34,805 bases of DNA, taken from the NCBI GenBank assembly GCA_023408815.1, contig JAEYJO010000044.1, forward strand, positions 1-34,805, written 5' to 3'. The position numbers were made by a program, and so were the translations under genes. The stretch's first letter is position 1. Each line of letters begins with the position of its first letter. This document shows positions 25,334 through 33,747 of this stretch, one piece after another. The notes beneath the pieces were generated by a model. That model ran no database searches. It saw only the letters and a program-made list of their open reading frames with translations, and was not told the origin of the DNA. This stretch comes from Bacillota bacterium. Lineage in GTDB: Bacteria; Bacillota; Clostridia; Lachnospirales; Lachnospiraceae.

Positions 25334-26191
25334 TCAGCCCTTAACGGCGCCCACCGTTGTATTCACGTAGTATTTCTGGCAGAACAAGAAGACGATGATA
25401 ATCGGTACTACGGATACCACCGTGCCCGCCGCCACATTGCCGAACTTGTAAGTGAATTGTCCGCTCAAATATTTCAGGCCTGCCGCTACCGGATATTTAT
25501 CTACATTCAACACGATTAACGGCCAAAGGAAATTATTCCACTTGTTGATGAAGTCCATGATAACCACCGTAGCGACGGCCGGAATGATTTGGGGAAGCAT
25601 GATTTTCCACCAGATAGTAAGTTCTCCTGCTCCGTCGATACGCGACGCTTCGATCAGATCAGTGGAGATTCCCTCATATGCAGTTTTAAGGAAGATAATA
25701 TTAAATACCGTTACCGAGTTGGGAAGGATGACACCCCAGAAATTATCGTTCAATCCCATTTTGGAAATGGTGATGTAATTCACCACAAGTCCCGCTGCCG
25801 CAGGTATGATCATCGTAGCGATAAGCACTGTATTCATCGTCTTCCTGCCAAAAAAGTCAAGCTTCGCAAGCGGATACGCGCATAAGGAGCCGAGAATAAC
25901 GTCCAGCACGATGCCGCCCACCGTGATAATCAAGGAATTGAACAGCATCTTGCCGATGTTCAGCAGGGAGAAGACCTGTTCGTAATTGCCAAAGGAAGGA
26001 GCCTTCGGAAGCAGGTTCAAGGTATATATATTTTCCGACACCTTGAAGGAAGCGCTTACCAGCCATAAAAAAGGCCCTGCACAGATGACTGCAATGGCTA
26101 TCACCACAAGATAACGAAACGCGGCGACAGAAAATCCTTTTATCTTTTTCTTCCTTCTTATATTCATTGTGTTTATTGCACTGCGTGACAT
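25334..26191 (-). CDS. ABC sugar transporter permease (MalG/UgpE-like)
   Basis: About 285 residues, six membrane segments, and the EAA loop DLIEASRIDGAGELTIWWKIMLPQIIPA (about 176-203), which contacts the ATPase. The N terminus, MSRSAINTMNIRRKKKIKG, is basic. The start at 26191 is preferred over the upstream ATG-like codon because GAGGAGG is 8 bp ahead of it and because the preceding permease stops 1 bp before. No ATPase gene is in the operon: a shared MsmX-type ATPase encoded elsewhere must energise it, as is common in Firmicutes. Confidence 0.93.
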   Translation of the reverse strand: MSRSAINTMNIRRKKKIKGFSVAAFRYLVVIAIAVICAGPFLWLVSASFKVSENIYTLNLLPKAPSFGNYEQVFSLLNIGKMLFNSLIITVGGIVLDVILGSLCAYPLAKLDFFGRKTMNTVLIATMIIPAAAGLVVNYITISKMGLNDNFWGVILPNSVTVFNIIFLKTAYEGISTDLIEASRIDGAGELTIWWKIMLPQIIPAVATVVIMDFINKWNNFLWPLIVLNVDKYPVAAGLKYLSGQFTYKFGNVAAGTVVSVVPIIIVFLFCQKYYVNTTVGAVKG

Positions 26192-26192
26192 C

Positions 26193-27086
26193 TCATTCTC
26201 CTCCTCTGTTCTTAATGGCAAACTGGATACAACTGAATATACCTATGATAACGGCGCTGACAAGTCCTATTGCAGCCGAATATCCGAAATCGTAATTAGT
26301 GAATGCCATTTTATAGGAATAGTAGTTGATGACGTAAGTGGACTTGTTGGGACCTCCGTTCGTCATCGTGAATACTACATCGAATACGCCTACAGCCGCA
26401 ATCGTTGAGATCAAAGAGCAGAAGCCTATCTGATTCTTCAAAAGAGGCAGGCGTATCTTCCAAAAGGTCTGCCGTGCGTTAGCACCATCGATTTTCGAAG
26501 CGTCCAGAATCTCTGTAGGAAAAGATTGCAAGGCCGACAAATACATCATCATGTAATAGCCGATGCCCTGCCAGATCGTGACTCCCATCAGTACAATGAG
26601 GGCAATTCTGGATTCAAACAAAAAAGAAATGGGCTTGTCGATGATATTCCAATTCATGAGCAGGGCATTGACGAGTCCATCATCCTCGAAAATGAACTTC
26701 CAGATAATCGACACCGCTACCATGGATGTAACAACCGGCATGTAAATCAACACGCGAAGGGCGGCGTTGCCATGAAATTTCTGGTTCATCAAAAGTGCAA
26801 GCAAAATGGAAAGAAGCTGCAAAATCGGAACTACAACAACGAATAGGCAGGAATTCTTAAGAGCCAGCCAAAAATCCGGGTCTCTGACCAGCCTTTCGAA
26901 ATTGTAAAGACCGATGAATTTCGTCGTACCGCCCACCGCTGAGTAATTGGTAAATGCCAGCGGTATACTGAAAACTATCGGATAAAATACAAATATACCG
27001 AGAATAATCAGCGCCGGTGCCATGAATAAATACGATATGAGAGTGGTTTTAAATTTTTTTCGATGCGTTCTGTAAAAGCTGTTCAT
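26193..27086 (-). CDS. ABC sugar transporter permease (MalF/UgpA-like)
   Basis: 297 residues with six membrane segments and the EAA loop EILDASKIDGANARQTFWKIRLPLL (about 201-225). The N terminus is cytoplasmic and basic (NSFYRTHRKKFKTT). AAGGGAG precedes the ATG. It is separated from the binding-protein gene by 94 bp containing a perfect hairpin, which probably lowers permease expression relative to the binding protein. Partner of the MalG-like permease next to it. Confidence 0.94.
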   Translation of the reverse strand: MNSFYRTHRKKFKTTLISYLFMAPALIILGIFVFYPIVFSIPLAFTNYSAVGGTTKFIGLYNFERLVRDPDFWLALKNSCLFVVVVPILQLLSILLALLMNQKFHGNAALRVLIYMPVVTSMVAVSIIWKFIFEDDGLVNALLMNWNIIDKPISFLFESRIALIVLMGVTIWQGIGYYMMMYLSALQSFPTEILDASKIDGANARQTFWKIRLPLLKNQIGFCSLISTIAAVGVFDVVFTMTNGGPNKSTYVINYYSYKMAFTNYDFGYSAAIGLVSAVIIGIFSCIQFAIKNRGGE

Positions 27087-27106
27087 ATTTTTTCTCCCTT
27101 AGGAAA

Positions 27107-27139
27107 GCTGCCGCAAAATCTGCGACATTTTGCGGCAGC
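27107..27139 (-). terminator. Intercistronic hairpin after the binding-protein gene
   Basis: A 13-bp perfect stem (27107-27119 with 27127-27139, GCTGCCGCAAAAT) and 7-nt loop, 41 bp after the binding-protein stop. On the minus strand only TTTCC follows, so it is likely a partial terminator or an mRNA 3'-end protector, a usual way to make more binding protein than permease. Confidence 0.7.
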
Positions 27140-27180
27140 ACTTTCTTCATTCTTATCGGTCAGCGAATATTATCTTACGC

Positions 27181-28458
27181 TTACTGGTTCTCTGCGAGCA
27201 GCTGGTTCACGCTCTGCTCACACTTTGCCAAAGCATCCTCCGGCGTCATGCTGCTGGCAAACAGCATATCCATCAGGTTATCGATTTCCAGCTTCACAGC
27301 ATTGTCATTGGGAATTCCCAGTGTCATATCCGTGCTTTTCTGCGCTGACAGGGAAGCATAGTAGTTCGTTCTTCCTTCCACCGTGTCCATGTCGGACTTG
27401 AAGTAGTCATCGGCAGCCGCTGCTTTCGTCGTAGGGAATATAGAAGCCGCTTTCGCAAAAGCGAGCTGGTTCTCATCGTTGGAGAGATAGTTAGCAAATT
27501 TGATTCCTTCTTCCTGGTGCTTGCTGTTAGCCGGAACTACCAGATTCATAACTGCTGCACCGGTATAGCCCCACGGTCCGTAAATGGATTCAGCAACGTC
27601 TGTTACCGCATATTTCTCGGGAGATTCGGTACGGATTCTCGCGATGGTCTGGGGTCCTGAACACAGCATACCGAGCTTGTCGTTGGCGTACTGCTGGCGG
27701 TCGTTATCCCAATCATCCCATTTGTTCGGGGCGATGGCGCCCTCATTTACATATTCTACAAGGCGGGACAAAAGTTCTACCGCTTCAGCATTATTAAATG
27801 CAGCTTTTGTCTTATCTTCGGTCAGAATCGGAATGTCATAGTAGCAAAGCATATGATACATGGAACTGGGTGTGATCAAGTATGCGCCTGTCTTATCTTT
27901 GAAATCCTTCGCTGCTGCAAATGCCTCATCCCAAGTTGCCGGAATCTCGGTAATTCCTGCTTGTGCAAGAAGCTCCGTGTTGTACACCGTTACGTTGGGA
28001 GTAGCATACCAGGGAAACGCATATACGCCGTCGCCAAGCTTTGCTGAGTTATACATAGATTCTATATAGATAGACTTCTGCTCATCCGTGGCAGCAGCTT
28101 CCAGATCCAGTAGCGCTCCCTTGCCTGCAAGCGTTAATGCGAGCTGCGACCAGATATTGACTACGTCAGGAGGGTTGCTTCCCGCAGTCGCCGCTAAAAG
28201 TTTCTGCTCGATGGCATCATAAGGAAGATCCTGCCAATTTACTTTTACGTTCGGATTATCCGCTTCGTATTTGTCGATAAGTCCCTGAATAAAATCCGTG
28301 TAGGTTGGCTGCAGAGCCAAAGTCCAAAATTCAACGGTTACCTGTTCATCCCCCTTTGCAGCTTCTTCGCTGCCTGAGCTGCTTCCACATGCTGTCAGCA
28401 TGGATGCACTCATTGCCACTGCCAAAAGCAGGGCACATAACTTTTTCATCGCTTTCAT
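27181..28458 (-). CDS. Extracellular sugar-binding lipoprotein (family 1 SBP)
   Basis: About 425 residues. A type II signal peptide ends in LTAC with lipidated Cys24, followed by a Ser/Gly linker. The mature part has the family 1 sugar-binding pattern (VTVEFWTLALQPTYTDFIQGLIDKYEADNPNVKVNW near the N terminus, FPWYATPNVTVYNTELLAQAGI, WGYTGAAVMNLVVPANSKHQEEGIKFANYL). GGAGG at 7 bp fixes the start at 28458; an earlier in-frame ATG lacks a site. It captures the glycan for the two permeases. It is first in the operon, directly behind the promoter and LacI-type operators. Confidence 0.94.
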   Translation of the reverse strand: MKAMKKLCALLLAVAMSASMLTACGSSSGSEEAAKGDEQVTVEFWTLALQPTYTDFIQGLIDKYEADNPNVKVNWQDLPYDAIEQKLLAATAGSNPPDVVNIWSQLALTLAGKGALLDLEAAATDEQKSIYIESMYNSAKLGDGVYAFPWYATPNVTVYNTELLAQAGITEIPATWDEAFAAAKDFKDKTGAYLITPSSMYHMLCYYDIPILTEDKTKAAFNNAEAVELLSRLVEYVNEGAIAPNKWDDWDNDRQQYANDKLGMLCSGPQTIARIRTESPEKYAVTDVAESIYGPWGYTGAAVMNLVVPANSKHQEEGIKFANYLSNDENQLAFAKAASIFPTTKAAAADDYFKSDMDTVEGRTNYYASLSAQKSTDMTLGIPNDNAVKLEIDNLMDMLFASSMTPEDALAKCEQSVNQLLAENQ

Positions 28459-28511
28459 GGTATACCTCCATCTTTCTTTTGCTTGTTTGCATTCCATAAT
28501 CCGGAATATGT

Positions 28512-28532
28512 AAAGGTTTTCTGTAAACCTTT
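28512..28532. promoter_or_regulatory. Second inverted repeat, probable LacI-family operator
   Basis: AAAGGTTT (28512-28519) and AAACCTTT (28525-28532) form a perfect inverted repeat with a 5-bp centre in the leader of the binding-protein gene. It is a plausible operator for the adjacent LacI-family protein; it could also form a small RNA hairpin. Confidence 0.5.
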
Positions 28533-28534
28533 TC

Positions 28535-28548
28535 TGAAAACGTTTACA
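28535..28548. promoter_or_regulatory. cre-type/LacI-family operator
   Basis: TGAAAACGTTTACA fits the published cre consensus TGWNANCGNTNWCA at every fixed position. It lies 12 bp downstream of the -10 box of the operon promoter, where binding of CcpA or of the local LacI protein would block transcription. Which of the two binds cannot be told. Confidence 0.7.
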
Positions 28549-28560
28549 TTTTGTATTCTT

Positions 28561-28589
28561 AATATACTATCGGAGTTTTCGTATGTCAA
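28561..28589 (-). promoter_or_regulatory. Promoter of the 13-gene carbohydrate operon
   Basis: Minus-strand TTGACA (28584-28589), 17-bp spacer, TATATT (28561-28566). This is the strongest promoter in the window and points into the binding-protein gene. Confidence 0.8.
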
Positions 28590-28742
28590 TCTTATTTTCC
28601 CGTTTTTGTTATTTTTCATTGTAATTTGTCCAGATAACACAATTTAATAAGATAAATTTTGTGCATTATTTACGTAATTGGGGGGAGATGGGGTAAGTTG
28701 CGATCCAAGGCAAATGACGTGGAAAGAAGAGGCGTTTATCGG

Positions 28743-28771
28743 TTGAAAACTATTTTTCCCTATGTTAAACT
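28743..28771 (+). promoter_or_regulatory. Candidate promoter of the LacI-family gene
   Basis: TTGAAA (28743-28748) and TAAACT (28766-28771) are 17 bp apart. The -10 match is partial and the leader would be short (about 15 nt), but a GAGGAGGA site follows directly. Confidence 0.45.
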
Positions 28772-28792
28772 ATGGTAAGCGAGGAGGACTTT

Positions 28793-29848
28793 ATGGATAA
28801 AAATATTACAATCATACAAATTGCAAAAGAGAGCGGGGTTTCCATCGCTACTGTCTCTCGCGTCTTAAACGGCACGGTTCCCGTATCGCCAAAGACAAAG
28901 GAACGGGTTCAGAGTGTCATCAATAAATATCATTACACTCCCAATCCGCTGGCCCAAGGGCTTATCCTGAAGCAGACAAAGACACTTGGTGTCATCGTTC
29001 CCGACATTACCAATCCCTACTTCTCCACGCTGTTTTCTGAAATCGAGTGGTCTGCCCATCAGTCAGGCTATTCAGTCATTTTATGCAATACAGTATTTTC
29101 TGCAGTTTCCTATGCTTCGGGTGAACGAGAAAAAGAAGAAACCTATTTTCAGATGATTTTAGATAAAAAAGTGGATGGCGTCATCATTGCCGGGGGGCAA
29201 ATCGACTTATGTGAAATCAGTGACAGTTATATAGAAGCTCTGAAACGGCTTGCTTCCACTGTGCCCGCCGTTGTAATCGGAAGAAAACTCCCTGACATTC
29301 CCTGCACTTTTGTGAATAAGGAAAACGACAACGGAATCATCATGGCCATCCGCTATCTGGCTTCATTGGGCCATAAAAGAATCGGTTTTGTGGGTGGCGA
29401 ACGAGGAGTTTACATCACGGAATCCCGTTTAAGCGCCTATCACCGCACGCTTTTAGAGTTAGGGCTGGAGGATGAGCCGGAGTTCGTTGCTACCTCCGAC
29501 TATTATATGGCCGACGGATACAACGCCGCCTTACATATTCTCGATTGTGGAGCTCCCGTTACCGCTCTGCTCGCAATGAACGATAACGTATCGCTGGGTG
29601 CGCTGCGGGCCATATCGGACAGACAGCTCTCCGTCCCCGGAGATATTGCCTTGATAAGCTGCGACCGCTTTTATGACGGAGATTACTTAACTCCGCGGCT
29701 CACCAGCCTGGACCGCCACAACGATGTGCTGGGACGCTATGTCATCAAACTGTTGCTGGATGAGATACAGGGCCTGCCCGCTCAGGACGCAATAGATTTC
29801 CTGCCGGAGCTTGTGATCCGGGAAAGCAGCGGACCCGCACGTGTTTGA
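28793..29848 (+). CDS. LacI-family transcriptional regulator
   Basis: 351 residues: HTH (about 3-30) with ITIIQIAKESGVSIATVSRVLNG, hinge and a periplasmic-binding-like effector domain containing LGVIVPDITNPYFSTLFSEIEW, RYLASLGHKRIGFVGGE, AMNDNVSLGALRAI and the TSLDRHNDVLG end. The start at 28793 is chosen because GAGGAGGA is 6 bp ahead of it; the ATG 21 bp earlier overlaps that site. Divergent from the 13-gene operon, so it is most likely its sugar-responsive repressor. The inducer is unknown. Confidence 0.94.
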   Translation: MDKNITIIQIAKESGVSIATVSRVLNGTVPVSPKTKERVQSVINKYHYTPNPLAQGLILKQTKTLGVIVPDITNPYFSTLFSEIEWSAHQSGYSVILCNTVFSAVSYASGEREKEETYFQMILDKKVDGVIIAGGQIDLCEISDSYIEALKRLASTVPAVVIGRKLPDIPCTFVNKENDNGIIMAIRYLASLGHKRIGFVGGERGVYITESRLSAYHRTLLELGLEDEPEFVATSDYYMADGYNAALHILDCGAPVTALLAMNDNVSLGALRAISDRQLSVPGDIALISCDRFYDGDYLTPRLTSLDRHNDVLGRYVIKLLLDEIQGLPAQDAIDFLPELVIRESSGPARV

Positions 29849-29987
29849 AAACTGCTTGCACCGAGCGAAACGCTTCACTTTGCGGGAGACAAGGCGCGAT
29901 TTTGGGTGCGTAGTGGTGCTACGTTCCCAAAATTGCAACGCAGTATACCGCAAAGTGAAGCGTTTAGAGCGGTGCAATGAGTTTTCA
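29846..29987. repeat. Long imperfect palindrome, possible MITE-like element
   Basis: About 140 bp fold into one hairpin whose arms start right at the LacI stop. The arms share GAAAACT, TTGCACCG, a perfect 18-bp block AAACGCTTCACTTTGCGG, ATTTTGGG and a CGTAG/CTACG tip around a 5-nt centre near 29916; unmatched parts are small. It fills almost the whole gap between two convergent genes. It may be a dispersed intergenic palindromic repeat, as ERIC elements are in enterobacteria, a non-autonomous mobile element, or a shared terminator. No second copy was noticed in this window. Confidence 0.8.
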
Positions 29988-30002
29988 GACACACCCTAAT
30001 GA

Positions 30003-30623
30003 CTAACGGATAAAGTTAGTAGCCACATATGGCTCATACTTCGGCAGCGCCACTCCGTTTCTGAGTGCGATCTGTGCGCTCTTCATAAGCCATGCCATAT
30101 TCTGTCCGAGGGTCCGCATGATTTGCAATCCTTCCTTATCCTTTCTCACATCCTCCGGCGTAAAGCCATGTACCTGATTCCAATACTGTGAGGGCACCAC
30201 CGGCATATTGCTGATAGTAAAATACTTGTTCAGGCGGTCGAAAGCAGCAGTTGCACCTCCGCGGCGGCAGGATACAACGGCAGCGGCGAACTTGCCCGCC
30301 ATACGGTCTCCTCCGCTGTAGAATAATCTGTCCAGAAAGGCACAAAGCTGTCCTGCAGCACTGGCATAATAAACGGGCGATCCTACTACCATGCCGTCAT
30401 ATTCGTCCAGTTTCTCAATTATCTCATTTACTTTGTCGTTAAAGATGCAGCGGCCGGTCTCCTCACATTTCCCGCAGGCGATACAGCCGGCTATCGGCTT
30501 GGTGCCCAGGTATAATATTTCCGTTTGTATTTCATTCTTCTCAAGAACACCCGCGACTTCCGACAACGCAGTGTATGTACAGCCCTTCTCATGAGGACTT
30601 CCGTTAATAAGTAATACTTTCAA
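30003..30623 (-). CDS. Flavodoxin-like NAD(P)H-dependent FMN reductase
   Basis: About 206 residues: KVLLINGSPHEKGCTYTAL binds the FMN phosphate, then CIACGKCEETGRCIFND (about 55-71), a cysteine-rich pattern seen in this reductase/iron-sulfur-flavoprotein group, and VVGSPVYYASAAGQLCAFLDRLFY around the flavin ring. The start is TTG at 30623, because AAGGAGG lies 7 bp before it; an in-frame ATG nine codons earlier precedes that site and is poorly supported. Convergent with the LacI gene. Likely cytoplasmic quinone or flavin reduction; substrate unknown. Confidence 0.88.
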   Translation of the reverse strand: MKVLLINGSPHEKGCTYTALSEVAGVLEKNEIQTEILYLGTKPIAGCIACGKCEETGRCIFNDKVNEIIEKLDEYDGMVVGSPVYYASAAGQLCAFLDRLFYSGGDRMAGKFAAAVVSCRRGGATAAFDRLNKYFTISNMPVVPSQYWNQVHGFTPEDVRKDKEGLQIMRTLGQNMAWLMKSAQIALRNGVALPKYEPYVATNFIR

Positions 30624-30796
30624 ATTAAATCCTCCTTCACTTAGGTGCATTCATCAAAAGACAGTTTTCAATATAATTTTAATACAAAAAAAAGAAACTT
30701 CAAGTACTCACATTCTAGTAATATACTATCCAAAAAGATAGTACAGAATAAGCTCGAAAATAAAAACGTTTTTTGTAGGAATTATGCATAAATTTG

Positions 30797-30845
30797 TTTT
30801 TACACAACATTTTTAATAGTTTTTACACAATGACGATGCTATAAT
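30797..30845 (+). promoter_or_regulatory. Chemoreceptor promoter region with direct repeats
   Basis: TTTTTACACAA occurs twice (30797-30807 and 30820-30830), 23 bp apart, just before a perfect TATAAT (30840-30845). No good -35 box lies at 17 bp; the repeats occupy that place, so an activator site is possible. A sigma-D-type chemotaxis promoter was looked for, but the match was poor. Confidence 0.4.
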
Positions 30846-30901
30846 TAGCTTAGGGGAAAAGACATTTACTTATGAGATAATTTATAACAGGAGGGCGACA
30901 A

Positions 30902-32692
30902 ATGATGTTTAAGAATCTATCGATCAGAAACAAGTTGTTTTTAATTGTGTTACCTACCACATTGGGATTATGTTTGCTGCTGTTCATATTTTACAGTACA
31001 GTCAATTCCACCTATAAAAGCAGTCGGGATATTTTCTACGTTAACCTATACATGACACACGTAAGCCTGCTGAGCAGCGATAGAGATTTCTATCAGGCCA
31101 ATGAGGCAGCATTACGCATTAATTCTCTGGATTCTTCGGATTCCGGGCAGCTCGCAGACTTAAGAGCCGTATACAAGGAAAATGCACAGCAGACAATCGA
31201 CAATGCTAATAAAGTAACGGAATATCTGCAAAACCATTCACAGCTATTGGAATATTACACTCCTCACAATCTCTTCGTGCTAATTAACGGCTCTGAAAAC
31301 TCCGACGATCCCGATGGGTTTCTGCAAAAGGATAAAACGCTAAAAGATCTTCTGGAGGAGTTTCATACGAATTTTACAATCTGGCAGTCCGCTTATGATC
31401 CGGAGACCGGAGAAGGGGATTTTCATATAATGGACGAATCCTTTGACACCGCCAGAGAATGCCTCAACGAAATGCAGGATTTGCTCACTCTGTACAGCGA
31501 TTACAGTTCCGCCCAATTAGAGCGCGAGATTCACACCAAAATTGTTCGAGTGACCTCGATAGCTATCTTTTTTATCACGGCAATTTTCATCCTCGCCGTA
31601 ATGATCATACGCTACTTAAGGAAGCATATCAACGAGATAACCGTGAGTATGAACGAACTGGCCAAAAAGAATCTTGCGCAGGATGCTCTTTCCTTAAACA
31701 GCAAAGACGAGCTGGGAATTCTGTCCTCCTCCTTCAATACGGTGCTCGCTTCCCTGCAGGAAATCGTAGGGCAGATAAGCACAGCCTCCTTCGAAATAAG
31801 CAATTCCTCTCAAACGATGGTGAGAAGCACTGATGAAGTTAGTGTTGCTACAGGAGAAATCGCGAGGGCAATTGAGGAAATCGCCAGCACTGCCACCTCT
31901 CAGGCCACAGATACGGAGCAGTCTGCATCAGAAATCGTGAACTTGGAGCAGGTCATCGGACAGAGCGCCGAAAGCGGTGAACTTCTCGCAAAAGCTTCCA
32001 AACAGATAAATAAGGCGGGGATAGAAGGACTCGGTGTAGTAAACGGTCTCGCTGAAATAAATAAGAACAGTCAGAAGATCTTTCTGGAAATATTAGAGGT
32101 CATAGATAAAATAAATGCCAGTGCCGATCAGATAGGAGAAGCCAGCTCTCTCATCTCGGAAATCGCAGAGCAGACCAACCTTCTCTCTCTGAATGCCAGC
32201 ATTGAAGCTGCCAGAGCAGGAGACGCCGGCAAGGGCTTTGCCGTAGTCGCCGATGAAATCCGCAAGCTCGCGGAACAGTCTGCCGGATCCGTAGGCACCA
32301 TTAACACGATGTTGAAGGAATTGCAGGAAAACGCAGCCTTGGCAAAGGAACAGAGCTACTTGGCGAGAGATACGGTGCAGATACAGACCAGGAGCGTAGA
32401 CGATACGAAGAACAAGTATACGGCTATCGCCAACAGCCTGGAAGTCATCAACACACAAATCGATGCATTAGAAAGCATCAACGGCCGGATGAACTTAAGC
32501 TGTAACAACGTAGTGTCACATATCAGCAATCTTTCCGCCAGCGCACAGGAGAATGCTGCCACAACGGAGGAGACCTCCGCCGGTTCCGAAGAAATTCTCG
32601 CTTCCATGATTTCCATTGCAGACCTCAGCAACAACGTAAATGATCGCATCAGGGAATTGCAGGTTTTGGTGGGAGGTTTCAAAACATCATAA
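30902..32692 (+). CDS. Methyl-accepting chemotaxis protein
   Basis: 596 residues. Membrane segments at about 12-32 and 215-237 enclose an external helical sensor domain (about 33-214) of the four-helix-bundle kind. A HAMP domain (about 235-290) follows. The signalling domain has the conserved tip SEIAEQTNLLSLNASIEAARAGDAGKGFAVVADEIRKLAEQS (about 418-459) and the typical QENAATTEETSAGSEEI near the end. There is no C-terminal NWETF-like pentapeptide. GGAGGG is followed by two ATG codons, either of which may be used. No che or flagellar genes are nearby, so it is an orphan receptor. Ligand unknown. Confidence 0.95.
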   Translation: MMFKNLSIRNKLFLIVLPTTLGLCLLLFIFYSTVNSTYKSSRDIFYVNLYMTHVSLLSSDRDFYQANEAALRINSLDSSDSGQLADLRAVYKENAQQTIDNANKVTEYLQNHSQLLEYYTPHNLFVLINGSENSDDPDGFLQKDKTLKDLLEEFHTNFTIWQSAYDPETGEGDFHIMDESFDTARECLNEMQDLLTLYSDYSSAQLEREIHTKIVRVTSIAIFFITAIFILAVMIIRYLRKHINEITVSMNELAKKNLAQDALSLNSKDELGILSSSFNTVLASLQEIVGQISTASFEISNSSQTMVRSTDEVSVATGEIARAIEEIASTATSQATDTEQSASEIVNLEQVIGQSAESGELLAKASKQINKAGIEGLGVVNGLAEINKNSQKIFLEILEVIDKINASADQIGEASSLISEIAEQTNLLSLNASIEAARAGDAGKGFAVVADEIRKLAEQSAGSVGTINTMLKELQENAALAKEQSYLARDTVQIQTRSVDDTKNKYTAIANSLEVINTQIDALESINGRMNLSCNNVVSHISNLSASAQENAATTEETSAGSEEILASMISIADLSNNVNDRIRELQVLVGGFKTS

Positions 32693-32706
32693 TTTAAACC
32701 TTGTAA

Positions 32707-33747
32707 TTAATGCCCGTGAGTATGATGCAAGTCCGGGGTGTGGGCATGGGTATGTACCATTTCTTCGTGTATATGAGGATGACTGTGCTCACCCTCCACC
32801 GGATAGTCGTGAATATGAGTATGATGTTCATCCGTATGACTATGCCTATGCTCGTGCTCCAGTTCATGGTGGGCATGGGTATGCTCGTGTCTCTCAAACG
32901 CCGCCAGATATGCCCCTGCCGCCATAATGAAAGCAGCGACGGAAAATGAAAGTGTCAGATTCTGACCAAAAATCATAAACGACAGGAGTACGCCGATAAA
33001 CGGCGAAGCTGCATAATATGCGCTGGTGCGCGCTGCCCCCAGCTCTCTTTGGGCGCGTATGTAAAAGAAAATGCTAAGCCCATAAGAAACGAAGCCCAGC
33101 AAAAGAGAACAAGCGATATAAGCACCATGAAAAATAATTTCCGATGAAGCCGCCGCTATCAGCAGGGAACCAAAACCAGAGCCGAAGCCCTTAATAATGA
33201 CGATCTCAAATGGATCTTTTAACGACAGCATCCGTGTACAATTGTTTTCGAAGCCCCAGCAGACGCAGGCCAGCAGTACGAATATCGAGCCTACGGAGAA
33301 GGAAAAGGTGCTGAAATCCTCAACAGATAAGATCATGCTCGATACGGTGATAAGGAATATGGCCATCCACATTCTTTTTCCTATCGCTTCCTTAAAAATT
33401 ACTAAGGCGATCACTGCGGTGGCCACAATCTCGAAATTATTCATCAAGGACGCGTTAGCCGATGTGGTAAGGCTTAGACCGATTATAAGAAAAATCGGCG
33501 CTGCGATGTCCAGGATTATCATGCCGGCTACATAAGGCAGCTCGGTTCTCGTAATTTTCGCTTCTTTCCGTTCTGACCTCTTTCCTCTTAACAGGTTTAC
33601 GATGAGCATTCCCGCTCCGGCACCTAGATAAAGCAGCGATGCCATGAAAACAGGTGAAAGCTCTCCTAATAAAATTTTTGAGACGGGAGCGCTGATTCCA
33701 TAACAAGCTGCCGCCAGAATTGCCATAAATATTGCTGATTTTTTCAT
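32707..33747 (-). CDS. EamA/DMT-family transporter with histidine-rich tail
   Basis: 346 residues: about ten membrane segments in two EamA halves (1-285), then a tail of about 60 residues that holds roughly 24 histidines in HxH, HH and HTH patterns mixed with Glu and Asp. Most EamA transporters have no such tail; a His-rich cytoplasmic end is typical of metal carriers and chaperones, so nickel, zinc or cobalt binding is plausible. AGGTAA lies before the ATG and GAGGAG further out. Convergent with the chemoreceptor, only 14 bp apart. Confidence 0.9.
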   Translation of the reverse strand: MKKSAIFMAILAAACYGISAPVSKILLGELSPVFMASLLYLGAGAGMLIVNLLRGKRSERKEAKITRTELPYVAGMIILDIAAPIFLIIGLSLTTSANASLMNNFEIVATAVIALVIFKEAIGKRMWMAIFLITVSSMILSVEDFSTFSFSVGSIFVLLACVCWGFENNCTRMLSLKDPFEIVIIKGFGSGFGSLLIAAASSEIIFHGAYIACSLLLGFVSYGLSIFFYIRAQRELGAARTSAYYAASPFIGVLLSFMIFGQNLTLSFSVAAFIMAAGAYLAAFERHEHTHAHHELEHEHRHSHTDEHHTHIHDYPVEGEHSHPHIHEEMVHTHAHTPDLHHTHGH

